Assembly (NCBI RefSeq): GCF_003710085.1
Contig: NZ_CP033324.1
Span: 1,612,001-1,676,000, forward strand
DNA from: Nocardioides pantholopis
GTDB lineage: Bacteria; Actinomycetota; Actinomycetes; Propionibacteriales; Nocardioidaceae
Length of the DNA: 64,000 bases
Reading direction: 5' to 3'
The position numbers and the translations under genes are program-made. A model generated the notes under the pieces. The model did not search any database, had not been told where the DNA came from, and was given only the letters and a program-made list of their open reading frames with translations. Below are positions 50,938 through 62,574 of the stretch, piece by piece; within the stretch, counting starts at the first letter, position 1, and each line of letters begins with the position of its first letter.

Positions 50938-51030
50938 GGCGTGACCCTAGGGCGTCCGGGCGCCGTACGCACCCGCGTCCGCGCGGTGGTCGGGGCCGGG
51001 CCGGGGGCGGTGACTTCTCGGGCACCTCTC

Positions 51031-51064
51031 GCGCATCTCGGGCACTGCAGTGCCCGAGATGCGC
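51031..51064. repeat. 34-bp perfect palindrome
   Basis: 17-bp arms with no spacer; arm begins GCGCATCTCGGGCACTG. The 10-mer TCTCGGGCAC of the arm also occurs as a direct repeat at 51016-51025. Lies between the divergent TIGR03085 and ABC genes. Confidence 0.9.
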
Positions 51065-51065
51065 G

Positions 51066-51091
51066 GGGATCCCCGGTGTACCGGGGATCCC
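51066..51091. repeat. second inverted repeat, 12-bp arms
   Basis: GGGATCCCCGGT and its complement with a two-base centre, one base after the 34-bp palindrome. Together they could form adjacent hairpins or a cruciform pair. Confidence 0.88.
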
Positions 51092-51134
51092 AGGCGAAGA
51101 CCGCACCGGCTTGGGGCGCACCCGAGCGGCGGAA

Positions 51135-51140
51135 TAACCT
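51135..51140 (+). promoter_or_regulatory. possible -10 element of the ABC exporter
   Basis: TAACCT about 48 bases before GTG 51188 and 44 bases after the second inverted repeat. No clear -35. Confidence 0.35.
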
Positions 51141-51187
51141 GGCGGGTCGCCCGGGTTCAGGGGGGCGAGGACGAGGACGGGAGCACG

Positions 51188-52978
51188 GTGGCGGAGCAGC
51201 ACGGTAGACGGGGCACGACGATCGCCGGGTTCCGCGTCCTGGGGGTGGCGATCCGGCGGGAGCCGTGGATCTTCACGCTCTCGACGCTCGGCAGCGTCCT
51301 GTTCGGGGCGCTCACGGTCGCCGACGCGTGGGTGCTGGGATGGGCGACCGACCATGTCGTGCTGCCGGCCTTCGACGACGGCGAGATCGGGGCCAGCATG
51401 CTGGTGGCGGTCGTGGCGCTGTTCCTCGGCGTCGCGCTGCTGCGCGCGGTCGGGATCGTCGCGCGCCGCCTCGGCGCCGGCGTCATGCAGTACCGGATGC
51501 AGGCGCACACCCGCCGCGCCGTGACCCGCCAGTACCTCCGGCTGCCGATGGCCTGGCACCAGCGGCACCCGACCGGCCAGCTGCTCTCCAACGCCAACTC
51601 CGACGTCGAGGCGGCCTGGGCGCCGATCGCGCCGCTGCCGATGGCTGTCGGCACGCTGGCGATGATGGTGATCGCGGTCGCCCAGATGCTGCTCGCCGAC
51701 CTCGTACTCGCCGTGGTCGGGCTGCTGGTCTTCCCGGCGGTCGTCCTGGCCAACCTCGCCTACCAGCGGCTCGCCTCGCCGCTGATGACCCGGGCCCAGC
51801 AGCTGCGCGCCGAGCTCAGCGAGATCGCCCACGAGTCCTTCGACGGCGCGATGGTGGTCAAGACCCTGGGCCGCGAGGCCGAGGAGACCCGGCGCTTCGA
51901 GGCAGTCGCCCACGAGCTGCGCGACGTCAACACCCGCGCCGGCCGGATCCGCGCGGCGTTCGACCCCACGCTCGCGGCGCTGCCCAACCTCGGCGTGCTC
52001 GTGGTCCTCGCCCTCGGCGTGGCCCGGGTGCTCGACGGCGCCGCCGACGCCGGCGACGTGGTCACGATCGCCTACCTGCTCACGATCGTCTCGTTCCCGA
52101 TCCGCTCGATCGGCTGGCTGCTCGGGGAGTTCCCCCGCAGCGTCGTCGGCTACGAGCGGGCCGACGCGGTCCTGCGCGCCACCGGCGAGATGCAGTACGG
52201 CGAGCGGTCGTTGCCCGCCGTCGGCGTCGGCGCCCGCCTGGAGCTGCGCGGCGTCGGGTTCGCCTACGACCCCGACCAGCCGCTGCTGCGCCAGGTCGAC
52301 TTCACCGTCGAGCCCGGCCGGACCGTCGCGCTGGTGGGCGCGACCGCCTCGGGCAAGAGCACGCTGACGATGCTGGTCTCCCGGCTGGTGGACCCCGACC
52401 GGGGCGAGATCCTGCTCGACGGCACCGACCTGCGCGACCTCGCCCCCGGCGAGCTGGCCCGCACGCTCGCGTTGGTGCCGCAGAGCGCGTTCCTCTTCGA
52501 CGACACCGTGCGAGGCAACATCACGCTGGGTGCCGAGATCCCCGACGACGAGGTCTGGGCGGCGCTGCGGGCGGCCCAGGCCGAGGGCTTCGTGGCAGCG
52601 CTCCCGCAGGGCCTGGACACCCGGCTGGGGGAGCGTGGCGCCTCGCTGTCCGGCGGGCAGCGGCAGCGGATCTCGCTGGCCCGCGCCCTGGTCCGCCAAC
52701 CCCGGCTGCTGATCCTCGACGACGCGACCTCGGCCGTTGACCCCGAGGTCGAGGCCCGGATCCTGGAGGCGCTGCGCAGCGGCGCCACCAGCGGCAGCCT
52801 GCTCGTCGTCGCCTACCGCAAGGGCACGATCGCGCTCGCCGACGAGGTGGTCCACCTCGACGGCGGACGCGTCGTGGACCGCGGCACCCACGAGGAGCTC
52901 CTCGTTCGCGACCCGGCGTACGCCGCGCTGGTCAACGCCTACGAGACCGAGCACGAGCCGGTCCAGGAGGGCGCATGA
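51188..52978 (+). CDS. ABC exporter half with degenerate ATP site (heterodimer subunit 1)
   Basis: 596 residues: six membrane helices (about 20-300) then a nucleotide-binding domain. Walker [10 protein letters not shown], signature LSGGQRQR, but Walker B reads [12 protein letters not shown] (Asp in place of the catalytic Glu) and the switch histidine is Tyr (VAYRKGTI). This is the degenerate partner of a TM287/288-type heterodimer; the next gene has the canonical residues. GTG 51188 with GGAG upstream. Substrate unknown. Confidence 0.9.
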   Translation: MAEQHGRRGTTIAGFRVLGVAIRREPWIFTLSTLGSVLFGALTVADAWVLGWATDHVVLPAFDDGEIGASMLVAVVALFLGVALLRAVGIVARRLGAGVMQYRMQAHTRRAVTRQYLRLPMAWHQRHPTGQLLSNANSDVEAAWAPIAPLPMAVGTLAMMVIAVAQMLLADLVLAVVGLLVFPAVVLANLAYQRLASPLMTRAQQLRAELSEIAHESFDGAMVVKTLGREAEETRRFEAVAHELRDVNTRAGRIRAAFDPTLAALPNLGVLVVLALGVARVLDGAADAGDVVTIAYLLTIVSFPIRSIGWLLGEFPRSVVGYERADAVLRATGEMQYGERSLPAVGVGARLELRGVGFAYDPDQPLLRQVDFTVEPGRTVALVGATASGKSTLTMLVSRLVDPDRGEILLDGTDLRDLAPGELARTLALVPQSAFLFDDTVRGNITLGAEIPDDEVWAALRAAQAEGFVAALPQGLDTRLGERGASLSGGQRQRISLARALVRQPRLLILDDATSAVDPEVEARILEALRSGATSGSLLVVAYRKGTIALADEVVHLDGGRVVDRGTHEELLVRDPAYAALVNAYETEHEPVQEGA

Positions 52979-54804
52979 GCACCACCGACACCACCACGGG
53001 CACCAGCGGCACCGTGATGAGCACCGGCGAGGACATCGGCGCCTGGGAGACCGTGCGCCGGGGGCTGCGCTACTCCCCGGAGCTCCTGGAGGGCATCTGG
53101 GGCACCGTCGCGCTGGCGGTGCTCGCCTCGGTCGGCCAGGTCGTGGTCCCGATCGTCGTCCAGCAGACGATGGACCGCGGCATCAACGGCCCCGGCGGCC
53201 CGGACGTCTCCTTCGTGGTGCTGATGGGCGTCGCGGCCGCCGCGGCGCTCGTCGTCACCAGCTGGGCGTCGTACGCGATGACCGCGCGGCTCTTCCGCAC
53301 CTCCGAGCGCGGCCTCGCCACGCTGCGGATCAAGGCGTTCCGGCACGTGCACGACCTGCCGCTGCTCACCCAGAGCACCGAGCGGCGCGGCGCGCTGGTC
53401 TCTCGGGTCACCAGCGACGTCGACCAGGTCACGCAGTTCCTGACGTACGGCGGCCTGCTGCTGGTGGTCAGCGTCGGTCAGGTCGTGCTCGCGACCGTCG
53501 TGATGCTCGTCTACAGCTGGGAGCTCACGGTCGTGGTGTGGCTGTGCTTCGCGCCGCTGTTCGCCTCGCTGCGCTACTTCCAGCGCAAGCTCTCCGACGC
53601 CTACGGAACGGTGCGCCGCCAGGTGGGCATCACGCTCTCGGCGATCGCCGAGCCCGTCGTCGGCGCCGCCGTGGTCCGCTCCTACGCCGTCGAGGCCCGC
53701 ACCCAGCGCCGCATCGACGAGGCGATCCGTGCCCAGCAGCGCGCGAGCACCCGGGCCCAGGGCTTCACGGCGTTCTCGTTCTCGCTCGGCGGCGTCTCCG
53801 CCGGCCTCGCGAACGCCGGGGTGCTGGTGATCGGCATCTGGCTCGGCTTCGCCGGGAAGATCACCGCCGGCGAGGTGCTCGCGTTCGCGTTCCTGGTCAG
53901 CCTGTTCGTGGGCCCGGTGCAGACCGGCACCCAGATCATCACCGACGCCCAGAACGCGATCGCGGGCTGGCGCCGGGTGGTCGGCATCCTGGACACCCCC
54001 GCGGACCTGGTCGACCCGGGCCCCGAAGGCCGGGTGCTGCCGGCGGGGCCGATCGACGGACGCCTGGACCGCGTCACGTTCGCCTACCCCGGCGGACCGC
54101 CGGTGCTGCGCGAGGTCGACCTCGACATCGCCGCCGGCACCCGGCTCGCCGTGGTCGGGGAGACCGGGTCGGGCAAGTCCACGATCGCCAAGCTGCTGAC
54201 CCGGCTGATGGACCCCACCGAGGGCGCGGTGCTGCTCGACGGCGTCGACGTCCGGGAGATCTCCTCCGCGTCCCTGCGCCGCAGCGTGGTACTGGTCCCG
54301 CAGGAGGGCTTCCTCTTCGACGACACGCTGGCCGCGAACGCGCGCTACGGCCGGCTGGACGCCACCGACGAGGACATCGCGGCCAGCGCCGAGGAGCTCG
54401 GCCTGGGGGACTGGCTGGCGGGGCTCCCAGCGGGTCTGGCCACCCGGGTCGGCCAGCGCGGCGAGTCGCTCTCCGCCGGCGAGCGGCAGCTGGTGGCGCT
54501 GCTGCGCGCCCACCTGGCCGACCCCGACCTCCTGGTCCTCGACGAGGCCACCAGCGCCGTCGACCCGGCCCTGGAGATGCGGATCGGCCGCGCCCTGGAG
54601 CGGCTGATGAGCGGGCGGACCTCGGTCACGATCGCGCACCGCCTCTCGACCGCCGAGAACGCCGACGAGGTGGTCGTGGTCGACCGGGGCCGCGTGGTCC
54701 AGCGCGGCCCGCACGCCGAGCTGGTCCGCCAGGAGGGGTCGGTGTACGCCGGGCTGCACCGCTCCTGGGTCGCCCAGCACGGCTCCGCGGGGGATCGGGG
54801 ATGA
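52975..54804 (+). CDS. ABC exporter half with canonical ATP site (heterodimer subunit 2)
   Basis: 609 residues. Six membrane helices, then Walker [10 protein letters not shown], Walker [13 protein letters not shown] and switch His in IAHRLST, all canonical, but its signature is LSAGERQ in place of LSGGQ. That pairs with the degenerate Walker B of subunit 1, so one of the two ATP sites should be non-hydrolytic. ATG overlaps the upstream stop by four bases; hisI overlaps its own stop. Confidence 0.92.
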   Translation: MSTTDTTTGTSGTVMSTGEDIGAWETVRRGLRYSPELLEGIWGTVALAVLASVGQVVVPIVVQQTMDRGINGPGGPDVSFVVLMGVAAAAALVVTSWASYAMTARLFRTSERGLATLRIKAFRHVHDLPLLTQSTERRGALVSRVTSDVDQVTQFLTYGGLLLVVSVGQVVLATVVMLVYSWELTVVVWLCFAPLFASLRYFQRKLSDAYGTVRRQVGITLSAIAEPVVGAAVVRSYAVEARTQRRIDEAIRAQQRASTRAQGFTAFSFSLGGVSAGLANAGVLVIGIWLGFAGKITAGEVLAFAFLVSLFVGPVQTGTQIITDAQNAIAGWRRVVGILDTPADLVDPGPEGRVLPAGPIDGRLDRVTFAYPGGPPVLREVDLDIAAGTRLAVVGETGSGKSTIAKLLTRLMDPTEGAVLLDGVDVREISSASLRRSVVLVPQEGFLFDDTLAANARYGRLDATDEDIAASAEELGLGDWLAGLPAGLATRVGQRGESLSAGERQLVALLRAHLADPDLLVLDEATSAVDPALEMRIGRALERLMSGRTSVTIAHRLSTAENADEVVVVDRGRVVQRGPHAELVRQEGSVYAGLHRSWVAQHGSAGDRG

Positions 54805-55178
54805 TGGACCCCATGCCCCTGGACCCCGCCGTCGCCGCCCGCCTCAAGCGCACCTCCGACGGACTCGTCCCCGCGGTGGCGCAGCAGCACGACACCGGCG
54901 AGGTGCTGATGCTCGGCTGGATGGACGACGAGGCCCTGCACCGCACGCTCACCACCGGGCGCGCGACGTACTGGTCGCGCTCGCGCCAGGAGTACTGGGT
55001 CAAGGGCGAGACCTCCGGCCACGTGCAGTGGGTCAAGGAGGTCCGCCTGGACTGCGACGGCGACACGCTGCTGGTCCGCGTCGACCAGGAGGGGGCGGCC
55101 TGCCACACCGGCGACCGCACCTGCTTCGACGCCGACCTGCTCCTCGCCGAGCCGGTCCGCCCCGGCGGCGCGCCGTGA
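54801..55178 (+). CDS. hisI: phosphoribosyl-AMP cyclohydrolase
   Basis: 125 residues, cyclohydrolase only. [20 protein letters not shown] (metal and substrate region), [10 protein letters not shown], and CHTGDRTCF supply the zinc cysteines. ATG 54801 overlaps the ABC stop (ATGA); ATG 54813 is an alternative giving 121 residues. hisE and hisG are not in the window. Confidence 0.95.
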   Translation: MMDPMPLDPAVAARLKRTSDGLVPAVAQQHDTGEVLMLGWMDDEALHRTLTTGRATYWSRSRQEYWVKGETSGHVQWVKEVRLDCDGDTLLVRVDQEGAACHTGDRTCFDADLLLAEPVRPGGAP

Positions 55179-55771
55179 GCCAGGAGGTCCGGGACGCCCG
55201 GGCGGCGGGGCGGCGTACCTTCGGGCCGGTCGTGCTGCTCGGCCTGGCCGGCGGCGCGCTCGCGGCGGTCGCCGGCAACAAGCCGTGGGCGGTCGCCGAG
55301 GACGACAGCCAGTCCACGAGCGCGATGATGCTGATGTTCGACAGCGGCGAGATGCCGACCGCGACCGGCCTGGCCCTGGTCGCCCTGGCCTGCTGGGGCG
55401 TCGTGCTGGTGACCCGGCGGCGGGTCCGCCGGGTCGTGGCCGTGCTGGCCGCCCTCGCCTCGGCCGGGGTGCTCGTCAGCGTCGTCGTGGGGTTCTCCTC
55501 CACCGCCGACGCGGTGCGCAGCGACCTGGAGGGGCTCGGCCTGGAGCCGCAAATCGGGCACACCGGCTGGTACTGGGCCGCGCTCATCGGCGCCGTGCTG
55601 TCGCTGGCCGCGTCGGTGCTCGCCGTACGCCTGGTGCCGACCTGGCCGGAGATGGGCAGCCGCTACGACGCGCCGACCGGCGCGGCCCCGCAGCAGGCCG
55701 CCGCGCCGGAGGACCGGTCCAACCTGGACCTGTGGAAGGCGATGGACGAGGGCCAGGACCCGACGGCCTGA
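55175..55771 (+). CDS. Trp biosynthesis-associated membrane protein (TIGR02234)
   Basis: 198 residues with membrane helices at about 16-32, 64-80, 86-108 and 125-150. The family normally lies directly after trpE; here its GTG overlaps the hisI stop and trpE is absent. Function unknown, though the name reflects the constant link to trp genes. Confidence 0.85.
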   Translation: MSQEVRDARAAGRRTFGPVVLLGLAGGALAAVAGNKPWAVAEDDSQSTSAMMLMFDSGEMPTATGLALVALACWGVVLVTRRRVRRVVAVLAALASAGVLVSVVVGFSSTADAVRSDLEGLGLEPQIGHTGWYWAALIGAVLSLAASVLAVRLVPTWPEMGSRYDAPTGAAPQQAAAPEDRSNLDLWKAMDEGQDPTA

Positions 55772-55781
55772 GCGCCTTGCC

Positions 55782-55787
55782 TAGACT
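55782..55787 (+). promoter_or_regulatory. possible -10 element of the HGxxPAAW gene
   Basis: TAGACT, 53 bases before the ATG at 55841. No convincing -35. Confidence 0.35.
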
Positions 55788-55840
55788 GTGCCCGCAGCAC
55801 CAGCAGTCCCGATCGAGCACTGACCTCCGAGGAGCAGCAC

Positions 55841-56041
55841 ATGTCGGCCAGCCACGGCAACACCCCCGCAGCCTGGACGGGCGTCACCGTCGCCATGATC
55901 GGCTTCCTCGTCGGCTCCGTGGCGCTGCTGCTCGAGCCGGTCAACATGACACTGTTCTGGATCGGCGCCGCCATCGCCGCGGGCAGCCTCGTCGTGTTCG
56001 TCGTGATGGACCGGCTCGGCCTGCACGAGTCCGACCACTGA
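55841..56041 (+). CDS. HGxxPAAW-family small membrane protein
   Basis: 66 residues: HGNTPAAWTGVT near the N-terminus gives the family name, followed by two membrane helices (about 15-31 and 36-56). Usual companion of the trpE-TIGR02234-trpC region in actinobacteria. GAGGAG precedes ATG 55841. Function unknown. Confidence 0.88.
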   Translation: MSASHGNTPAAWTGVTVAMIGFLVGSVALLLEPVNMTLFWIGAAIAAGSLVVFVVMDRLGLHESDH

Positions 56042-56056
56042 GCTGATGCGGTTCCG

Positions 56057-56491
56057 GTGAGCCAGCGGGCCGCGCTCGACCCGCCGCGGACGCGGCGGGA
56101 GCGGATGCTCGCCCCGGCGCTCACCATCGGCGGCCTGGGCGCCGCCACCGTGGCGCTGCACGTGCGCGACCCGCACGTCGGCGGCAGCTGGGGCGTCTGC
56201 CCGACCGCGCTGATGGGCTTCGCCTGCCCCGGGTGCGGGGGACTGCGGGCGGTCAACGACCTGACCCACCTCGACCTGGCCGCGGCCGCGTCGAGCAACC
56301 TGGCGTTCGTGGTCGCGGCGCCGTTCCTGGTCGTCGGCCTCGCGCTGTGGGCACTGGGCCGCTGGCGCGGCCGGCCGCTGCTGCGGGTCCCGGCCGCCGC
56401 CGTCCAGCCGGTGGCCTTCACGGCGCTGGTGCTGCTGCTGGTCTTCTCGGTGCTGCGCAACCTGCCGGCGGGCAGCTGGCTGGCGCCCTGA
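56057..56491 (+). CDS. DUF2752 membrane protein
   Basis: 144 residues. Signature [19 protein letters not shown] in the loop after the first helix, with three hydrophobic segments (about 20-36, 78-97, 110-130). Function unknown. GTG 56057, 15 bases after the previous stop. Confidence 0.87.
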   Translation: MSQRAALDPPRTRRERMLAPALTIGGLGAATVALHVRDPHVGGSWGVCPTALMGFACPGCGGLRAVNDLTHLDLAAAASSNLAFVVAAPFLVVGLALWALGRWRGRPLLRVPAAAVQPVAFTALVLLLVFSVLRNLPAGSWLAP

Positions 56492-56546
56492 CCCGGCCGG
56501 CGCGGGACCCGCTCGGGGTCAGCGCGCCGGCCGAGGTCGGATCGCT

Positions 56547-56891
56547 CTAGTCGAACTCGTTGGTGTAGGTGATGTCGATGACGCCGGTGGCGACGAGGAT
56601 CCAGTAGAGGATGCCCAGGACGATCCCGACGATGCCGAGGATGACGCCCCACTTCGCCAGGCCGTCGCCGGTCTTCGCGCCGTTGGACTCGCGGATGTCC
56701 TTCTTGCCGAGCTGGCCGAAGACCACGCCCAGGATCGAGAAGATGAAGCAGCCCCAGAAGCACGGGACCACGCCGATGATGCCGAGGACCAGGCCCGTGA
56801 CGGCCATGCCGGAGGTCTTCGGCGGCACGCCGCCGCCGTAGGGCGGCTGCGGGGCTCCGTACTGGGGCGGCGGGGGTTCGGAGTAGCTCAC
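56547..56891 (-). CDS. DUF4190 membrane protein
   Basis: 114 residues. Pro/Tyr-rich N-terminus ([15 protein letters not shown]), then two membrane helices with the DUF4190 pattern ([47 protein letters not shown]). AAGGACG precedes GTG 56891. Convergent to the DUF2752 gene, divergent from trpC. Confidence 0.85.
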   Translation of the reverse strand: MSYSEPPPPQYGAPQPPYGGGVPPKTSGMAVTGLVLGIIGVVPCFWGCFIFSILGVVFGQLGKKDIRESNGAKTGDGLAKWGVILGIVGIVLGILYWILVATGVIDITYTNEFD

Positions 56892-57033
56892 GGAGAACGT
56901 CCTTCGTTTCGTGCCAGCGGACCGGCTCCGCTGGCGGTGTGGCTGGGACCGTACCGTCCCGCGGCCCCAGCAAAACCTCCGTGGCGGAGGGTGAGAGACT
57001 GGGTGCGCCTGCCCACACCCGCTGGAGGACCCC

Positions 57034-57812
57034 TTGTCCGTGCTCGACGACATCGTCGCCGGCGTGCGGCTCGACCTCGCGGCCCGCGAGGCCGGGCGCC
57101 CGCTCGCCTCGGTCCGCGCGGCGCTCGCCGACGCCCCGCCGCCCCGCGACCCGATGCCGCACCTGCGCGCCCCCGGCAGCAGCGTGATCGCCGAGGTCAA
57201 GCGCAGGAGCCCCAGCAAGGGCCACCTCGCCGAGATCCCGGACCCCGCCGACCTGGCGGCGCAGTACGCCGCGGGCGGCGCGGCCGCGATCAGCGTGCTG
57301 ACCGAGGAGCGCCGCTTCGGCGGCAGCCTCGCCGACCTCGTGGCCGTGCGTGCTGCCGTCGACGTCCCGGTGCTGCGCAAGGACTTCATCGTCAGCGAGT
57401 ACCAGCTCCTCGAGGCCCGCGCGGCCGGCGCCGACCTCGTGCTGCTGATCGTCGCCGCTCTCGACGACGACCGGCTGCGGCGCCTGTACGAGGTCGCCCG
57501 CGAGCTCGGGCTGACCGTGCTGGTCGAGGCCCACGACGAGCCCGAGGTGGAGCGGGCCGTGGCGCTCGGCGCCGAGCTCGTCGGTGTCAACGCCCGCAAC
57601 CTGAAGACCCTCGAGGTCGACGGGGACGCCTTCGGCCGGCTCGCGCCGCTGGTGCCCGAGGACCGGGTCCTGGTCGCGGAGTCCGGCATCTTCTCCGAGG
57701 CCGACGTCGCCCGCTTCGTCTCCCAGGGCGCCCGCGCGGTGCTGGTCGGGGAGGCCCTGGTCAAGGACGGCGACCCCCGCGCCGCCGTCGCCCGGATGAC
57801 GGGAGTCACCCG

Positions 57813-57816
<4 letters not shown>
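57034..57816 (+). CDS. trpC: indole-3-glycerol phosphate synthase
   Basis: 260 residues. [13 protein letters not shown] (catalytic Lys), [33 protein letters not shown] and AESGIF are the family sites. TTG 57034 with a good GGAGG site seven bases upstream. The 142-base gap before it shows no Trp-codon leader peptide. Confidence 0.95.
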
Positions 57817-59086
<1,270 letters not shown>

Positions 59087-59090
<4 letters not shown>

Positions 59091-59884
59091 CCACCCGGAC
59101 CGCGTTCGAGAAGGCGCGCGCCGACGGCCGCGCCGCCCTGGTCGGCTACCTGCCGGCCGGCTTCCCCGACGTCGCCGGCGGGATCGACGCCCTGCGCGCG
59201 ATGGTCGACGCCGGCTGCGACGTGATCGAGATCGGGCTGCCCTACTCCGACCCGGTCATGGACGGGCCCACCATCCAGGCCGCCGCGCAGCAGGCGCTCG
59301 AGGGCGGCGTCCGCACCCGCGACGTGCTCCGCACGGTCGAGGCAGTGGCCGCCACGGGGACCCCGACGGTCGTGATGACCTACTGGAACCCCGTCGAGCG
59401 GTACGGCGTCGAGCGGTTCGCCGCCGACCTGGCCAGCGCGGGCGGGGCCGGGCTGATCACCCCCGACCTGACCCCCGACTTCGCGCCGGAGTGGATCGCC
59501 GCGGCCGACCGGCACGACCTGGACAAGGTCTTCCTGGTCGCCCCCTCCTCGACCGACGAGCGGATCGCGATGACCACCGCGGCCTGCCGCGGGTTCGTCT
59601 ACGCCACCGCCGTCATGGGCGTCACCGGCGCCCGGACCACCACCAGCGACCTGGCCGAGCCGCTCGTCGCCCGCACCCGGGCCGCGACCGACCTCCCGAT
59701 CGGCGTCGGTCTCGGCGTCAGCACCGGCGACCAGGCCGCCGAGCTGGCCCGGTACGCCGACGGCGTGATCGTCGGCTCGGCGTTCGTGCGCTGCCTGCTC
59801 GACCATCCCGGCGACCGCGCCGCCGGCCTGCGGGCCCTCGGCGCGCTCGTCGAGGACCTCGCTGCGGGGGTACGCCGTGCGTAG
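59087..59884 (+). CDS. trpA: tryptophan synthase alpha chain
   Basis: 265 residues. Catalytic Glu in [11 protein letters not shown] and Asp in the DLTPD-equivalent strand; [12 protein letters not shown] and GVSTGDQA bind the phosphate. ATG 59087 overlaps the trpB stop. The next gene starts 8 bases inside its 3' end. Confidence 0.96.
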
Positions 59885-60488
59885 GGCGACCGCGGCGCTG
59901 CTGGGCCTGGTGCTGGCCGTGCTGCTCGCCGGGTGCGGCGGCGAGGACAAGACCACGACCGAGCTGAGCGGGTCCCGGGTGGACCCGCCGTTCGAGGTCG
60001 CGGCGACGCCGCTGACCGACACCGACGGCGAGCAGGTCTCGTTGGCCGAGGACCTCGACAAGCGGCTGACGCTGGTCTTCTTCGGCTACACGCAGTGCCC
60101 CGACGTCTGCCCGGCCACGATGGCGACGATCAGCTCCGCGCTGACCCGGCTCGACGACGCCGAGCGCGAGCAGGTCGGCATGGTGTTCGTCTCCACCGAT
60201 CCCTCCCGCGACACCGCCCCGGTGCTGCGCCGCTACCTGGACCGCTTCGACCCGACGTTCACCGGCCTGACCGGCGACCTGGACCCCGTGGTCGAGCTCG
60301 CCAAGAGCATGGGCGTCTTCGTCGCCGGCGCCGAGGAGCTGGCCAGCGGGGGCTACGACCTCGGCAGCCACGGCAGCCAGGTGTTCGCGGTCCAGGCCGA
60401 CGGCACCGCGCCGATCTTCTGGCAGGACCAGGACACCTCCTCGGCCGAGCTGGCCGCGGACCTCGAGACCCTGCTGGGTGACGCATGA
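59877..60488 (+). CDS. Sco1/SenC-family copper lipoprotein
   Basis: 203 residues. Signal peptide with lipobox LLAGC (Cys at about 19), a substrate for Lgt and LspA encoded in this window. Thioredoxin fold with CPDVCP and a His in DLGSHGS, the copper site of Sco1 proteins that help assemble cytochrome c oxidase. GTG 59877 within trpA. Confidence 0.91.
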   Translation: MRRATAALLGLVLAVLLAGCGGEDKTTTELSGSRVDPPFEVAATPLTDTDGEQVSLAEDLDKRLTLVFFGYTQCPDVCPATMATISSALTRLDDAEREQVGMVFVSTDPSRDTAPVLRRYLDRFDPTFTGLTGDLDPVVELAKSMGVFVAGAEELASGGYDLGSHGSQVFAVQADGTAPIFWQDQDTSSAELAADLETLLGDA

Positions 60489-61378
60489 GCATCGCCGGGG
60501 CACTGACGGTGCTCACGATCCCGAGCCCGGACCAGGGCGTGTGGCACCTCGGCCCGGTGCCGCTGCGCGGCTACGCGCTGGCGATCATCCTCGGCATCCT
60601 CGCCGCGATCTGGATCGGCGAGCGCCGCTGGGTCGCCCGCGGCGGGCGTCCCGGCGACGTGCAGGACCTGGCGATCTGGGCGGTGCCGTTCGGCATCGTC
60701 GGGGCCCGGATCTACCACGTCGCGACCGACCACTCGCTGTACTTCGGCGAGGGCCGCAGCCCCTGGACCGCGCTCTACCTGTGGCAGGGCGGGCTCGGGG
60801 TGTGGGGCGCCGTCGCCGCCGGCGCGCTCGGCGTGTGGATCGGGGCCCGGCTCAAGGGCATCCGGCTGCTGCCGGTCCTCGACGCGATGGCGCCCGGGGT
60901 GCTGGTCGCCCAGGCCCTCGGCCGGTGGGGCAACTGGTTCAACCAGGAGCTCTTCGGCAAGCCCACCGACCTGCCGTGGGCGCTCTCGGTGAGCGACGCG
61001 ACAGCGATCGACGCCGGCTATCCGCCCGGGACCACCTTCCACCCGACCTTCCTCTACGAGTCGCTGTGGAACCTCGCCGCGTTCGCGCTGGTGATCTGGG
61101 CCGACCGCCGGTTCCGGCTCGGCCACGGGCGGGTGCTCGCGCTGTACGTGATGGCCTACACCGCCGGGCGGGCCTGGATCGAGATGCTGCGCGTGGACTC
61201 CGTGCAGCTCGCCGACGTGGGCGGCCTGCGCTTCAACGTGTGGACCTCGATCGTGCTGTTCGTGGCCGCCGCGGCGTACTTCGCCTGGAGCGCGCGCCGG
61301 CACCCCGGCCGCGAGGAGCACGTCTACGTTCCCGGGCACGAGCCCGAGGACGCCGTCGCGCCGGAGGCCGGGCGCTGA
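60485..61378 (+). CDS. lgt: phosphatidylglycerol:prolipoprotein diacylglyceryl transferase
   Basis: 297 residues, seven membrane helices. Lgt signature GRWGNWFNQELFG, plus GARIYHV and FLYESLWN. Attaches diacylglycerol to lipobox cysteines. ATGA overlap with the Sco1 gene. Position after trpA matches other actinobacteria. Confidence 0.96.
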   Translation: MSIAGALTVLTIPSPDQGVWHLGPVPLRGYALAIILGILAAIWIGERRWVARGGRPGDVQDLAIWAVPFGIVGARIYHVATDHSLYFGEGRSPWTALYLWQGGLGVWGAVAAGALGVWIGARLKGIRLLPVLDAMAPGVLVAQALGRWGNWFNQELFGKPTDLPWALSVSDATAIDAGYPPGTTFHPTFLYESLWNLAAFALVIWADRRFRLGHGRVLALYVMAYTAGRAWIEMLRVDSVQLADVGGLRFNVWTSIVLFVAAAAYFAWSARRHPGREEHVYVPGHEPEDAVAPEAGR

Positions 61379-61423
61379 GCCCAGCGGCCTGTGTAGCGGC
61401 TTCCGCAGCGCCCGGTCCGGCGC

Positions 61424-62290
61424 TCAGCGCGCCCGGGACGCGCGCAGAATGGCGTTGCCGGCCTTGACGGTCCGGTACCGGTGGGTCGGGTTGCGGGTGT
61501 ACTCGACGGTGATAGCCGTCCCGGGGTAGTGGGCGTTGTACCAGCCGGTCAGCGTGGGGGCGTTGTCGTGCCCGCCCGGCTGCAGGCTGTCGTCGGGATC
61601 GCCCGCCGGCTCGTCGGGCCCGACGCTGATCCCCCGCAGCGGCAGGGAGAGGCCCCTCGCGAGCCGGCGCTGGAAGCCCAGCGGCTTGTCGCTGTAGCGC
61701 CCCACCTCGCCGTAGGGCTGGTGGATCGAGGACAGGAAGCGCGGCTGCACCTTCCTGAGGAACCGCATCATCGCCCGCGTCTCCGGCTCCGAGGCGGCTC
61801 GCGGACCGGAGTAGGTGATGCCCCGGCCCGTCCGCGTCCAGTTCATCGGCCAGTTGCGGTTGAGGTCGACCCCGCGGGCGTTGCGCCGGGTGTCGTGCGC
61901 GTACCCGTCGGGGTTCATGGTCGGGATCACCCACACGTCGGCCTTCCGGGAGACCGCGACCCGCTTGATGAGGTGGTTCGCGGTCTGCACGCCGGCCCGT
62001 TCGTCACCGTGCATCGGGCCGAGGACGACCACCGTGCGTGTGGCGCTCGGGGTGCCCTTGCGGTAGGCCACGATCTTTCGTCCCTCGACCGAGCGCCCGA
62101 TGACCCTCTTCTCGACGACCTTCCTCGCGCGCCCGTCCTCGGCGGCTCGCACCGCGGGGTCCGCCGCGTGGGGCCCGACCGTCGGGCCCGCGTGGGCCAC
62201 GTCCGCGCCCGAGGCGGTCCCCGACACCGCCAGCGCCATCGTTGCCGCCGACGCGGCGAGCAACGTGCGGACGGTCGAGCTCTGTGTCAT
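61424..62290 (-). CDS. secreted M14-family zinc carboxypeptidase (MpaA-like)
   Basis: 288 residues with a signal peptide (about 1-29). Zinc ligands in MHGDE (H-x-x-E) and SIHQPYG; the catalytic Glu in TVEYTRNP; DLNRNWP is typical of M14. Relatives trim muropeptides or peptides. AGGAGCACC precedes ATG 62290. Convergent to lgt. Confidence 0.88.
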   Translation of the reverse strand: MTQSSTVRTLLAASAATMALAVSGTASGADVAHAGPTVGPHAADPAVRAAEDGRARKVVEKRVIGRSVEGRKIVAYRKGTPSATRTVVVLGPMHGDERAGVQTANHLIKRVAVSRKADVWVIPTMNPDGYAHDTRRNARGVDLNRNWPMNWTRTGRGITYSGPRAASEPETRAMMRFLRKVQPRFLSSIHQPYGEVGRYSDKPLGFQRRLARGLSLPLRGISVGPDEPAGDPDDSLQPGGHDNAPTLTGWYNAHYPGTAITVEYTRNPTHRYRTVKAGNAILRASRAR

Positions 62291-62426
62291 GGTGCTCCTC
62301 GTTGGTCCTCGTGCCGGCGCCGAGTGTCCAGGAGATCGGCCCGCACCTGGCGAACCTGAGCGGCCCCGGCGCGCCCCTCGCCCGAGGTCCCGCGTTGTGA
62401 CGTTCCGCACCGCCGGGCGCGGGGTG

Positions 62427-62453
62427 CTGACAGCCGTCACCTGCTGGTAACAT
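62427..62453 (+). promoter_or_regulatory. gltB promoter candidate
   Basis: CTGACA (62427-62432), 15-base spacer (short), TAACAT (62448-62453). Leader of about 125 bases to GTG 62585. Confidence 0.45.
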
Positions 62454-62539
62454 TGCGATTCGCGCGTGGGCCAGTGTCGTCCCCAGCAACTCCATCAGCT
62501 TCTGCCGAGCAGCCGCACAGCGCCTTTCTCCTCTTCGGG

Positions 62540-62574
62540 CGTCGTCGCCGGTCTCCTCGGCACTGACGACGACG
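62540..62574 (+). promoter_or_regulatory. stem-loop at the gltB ribosome site
   Basis: 8-bp stem CGTCGTCG/CGACGACG with a 19-base loop that can itself pair partly; its 3' arm abuts the GGGAGG at 62574-62579, so folding could affect translation start. Confidence 0.4.

Noticed and set aside
51016..51091. Phage or integrase attachment site
   Set aside because: No tRNA, integrase or transposase nearby and no direct-repeat flanks of an insertion.
56892..57033. Trp attenuator ahead of trpC
   Set aside because: No short open frame with adjacent Trp codons and no terminator/antiterminator pair could be found.
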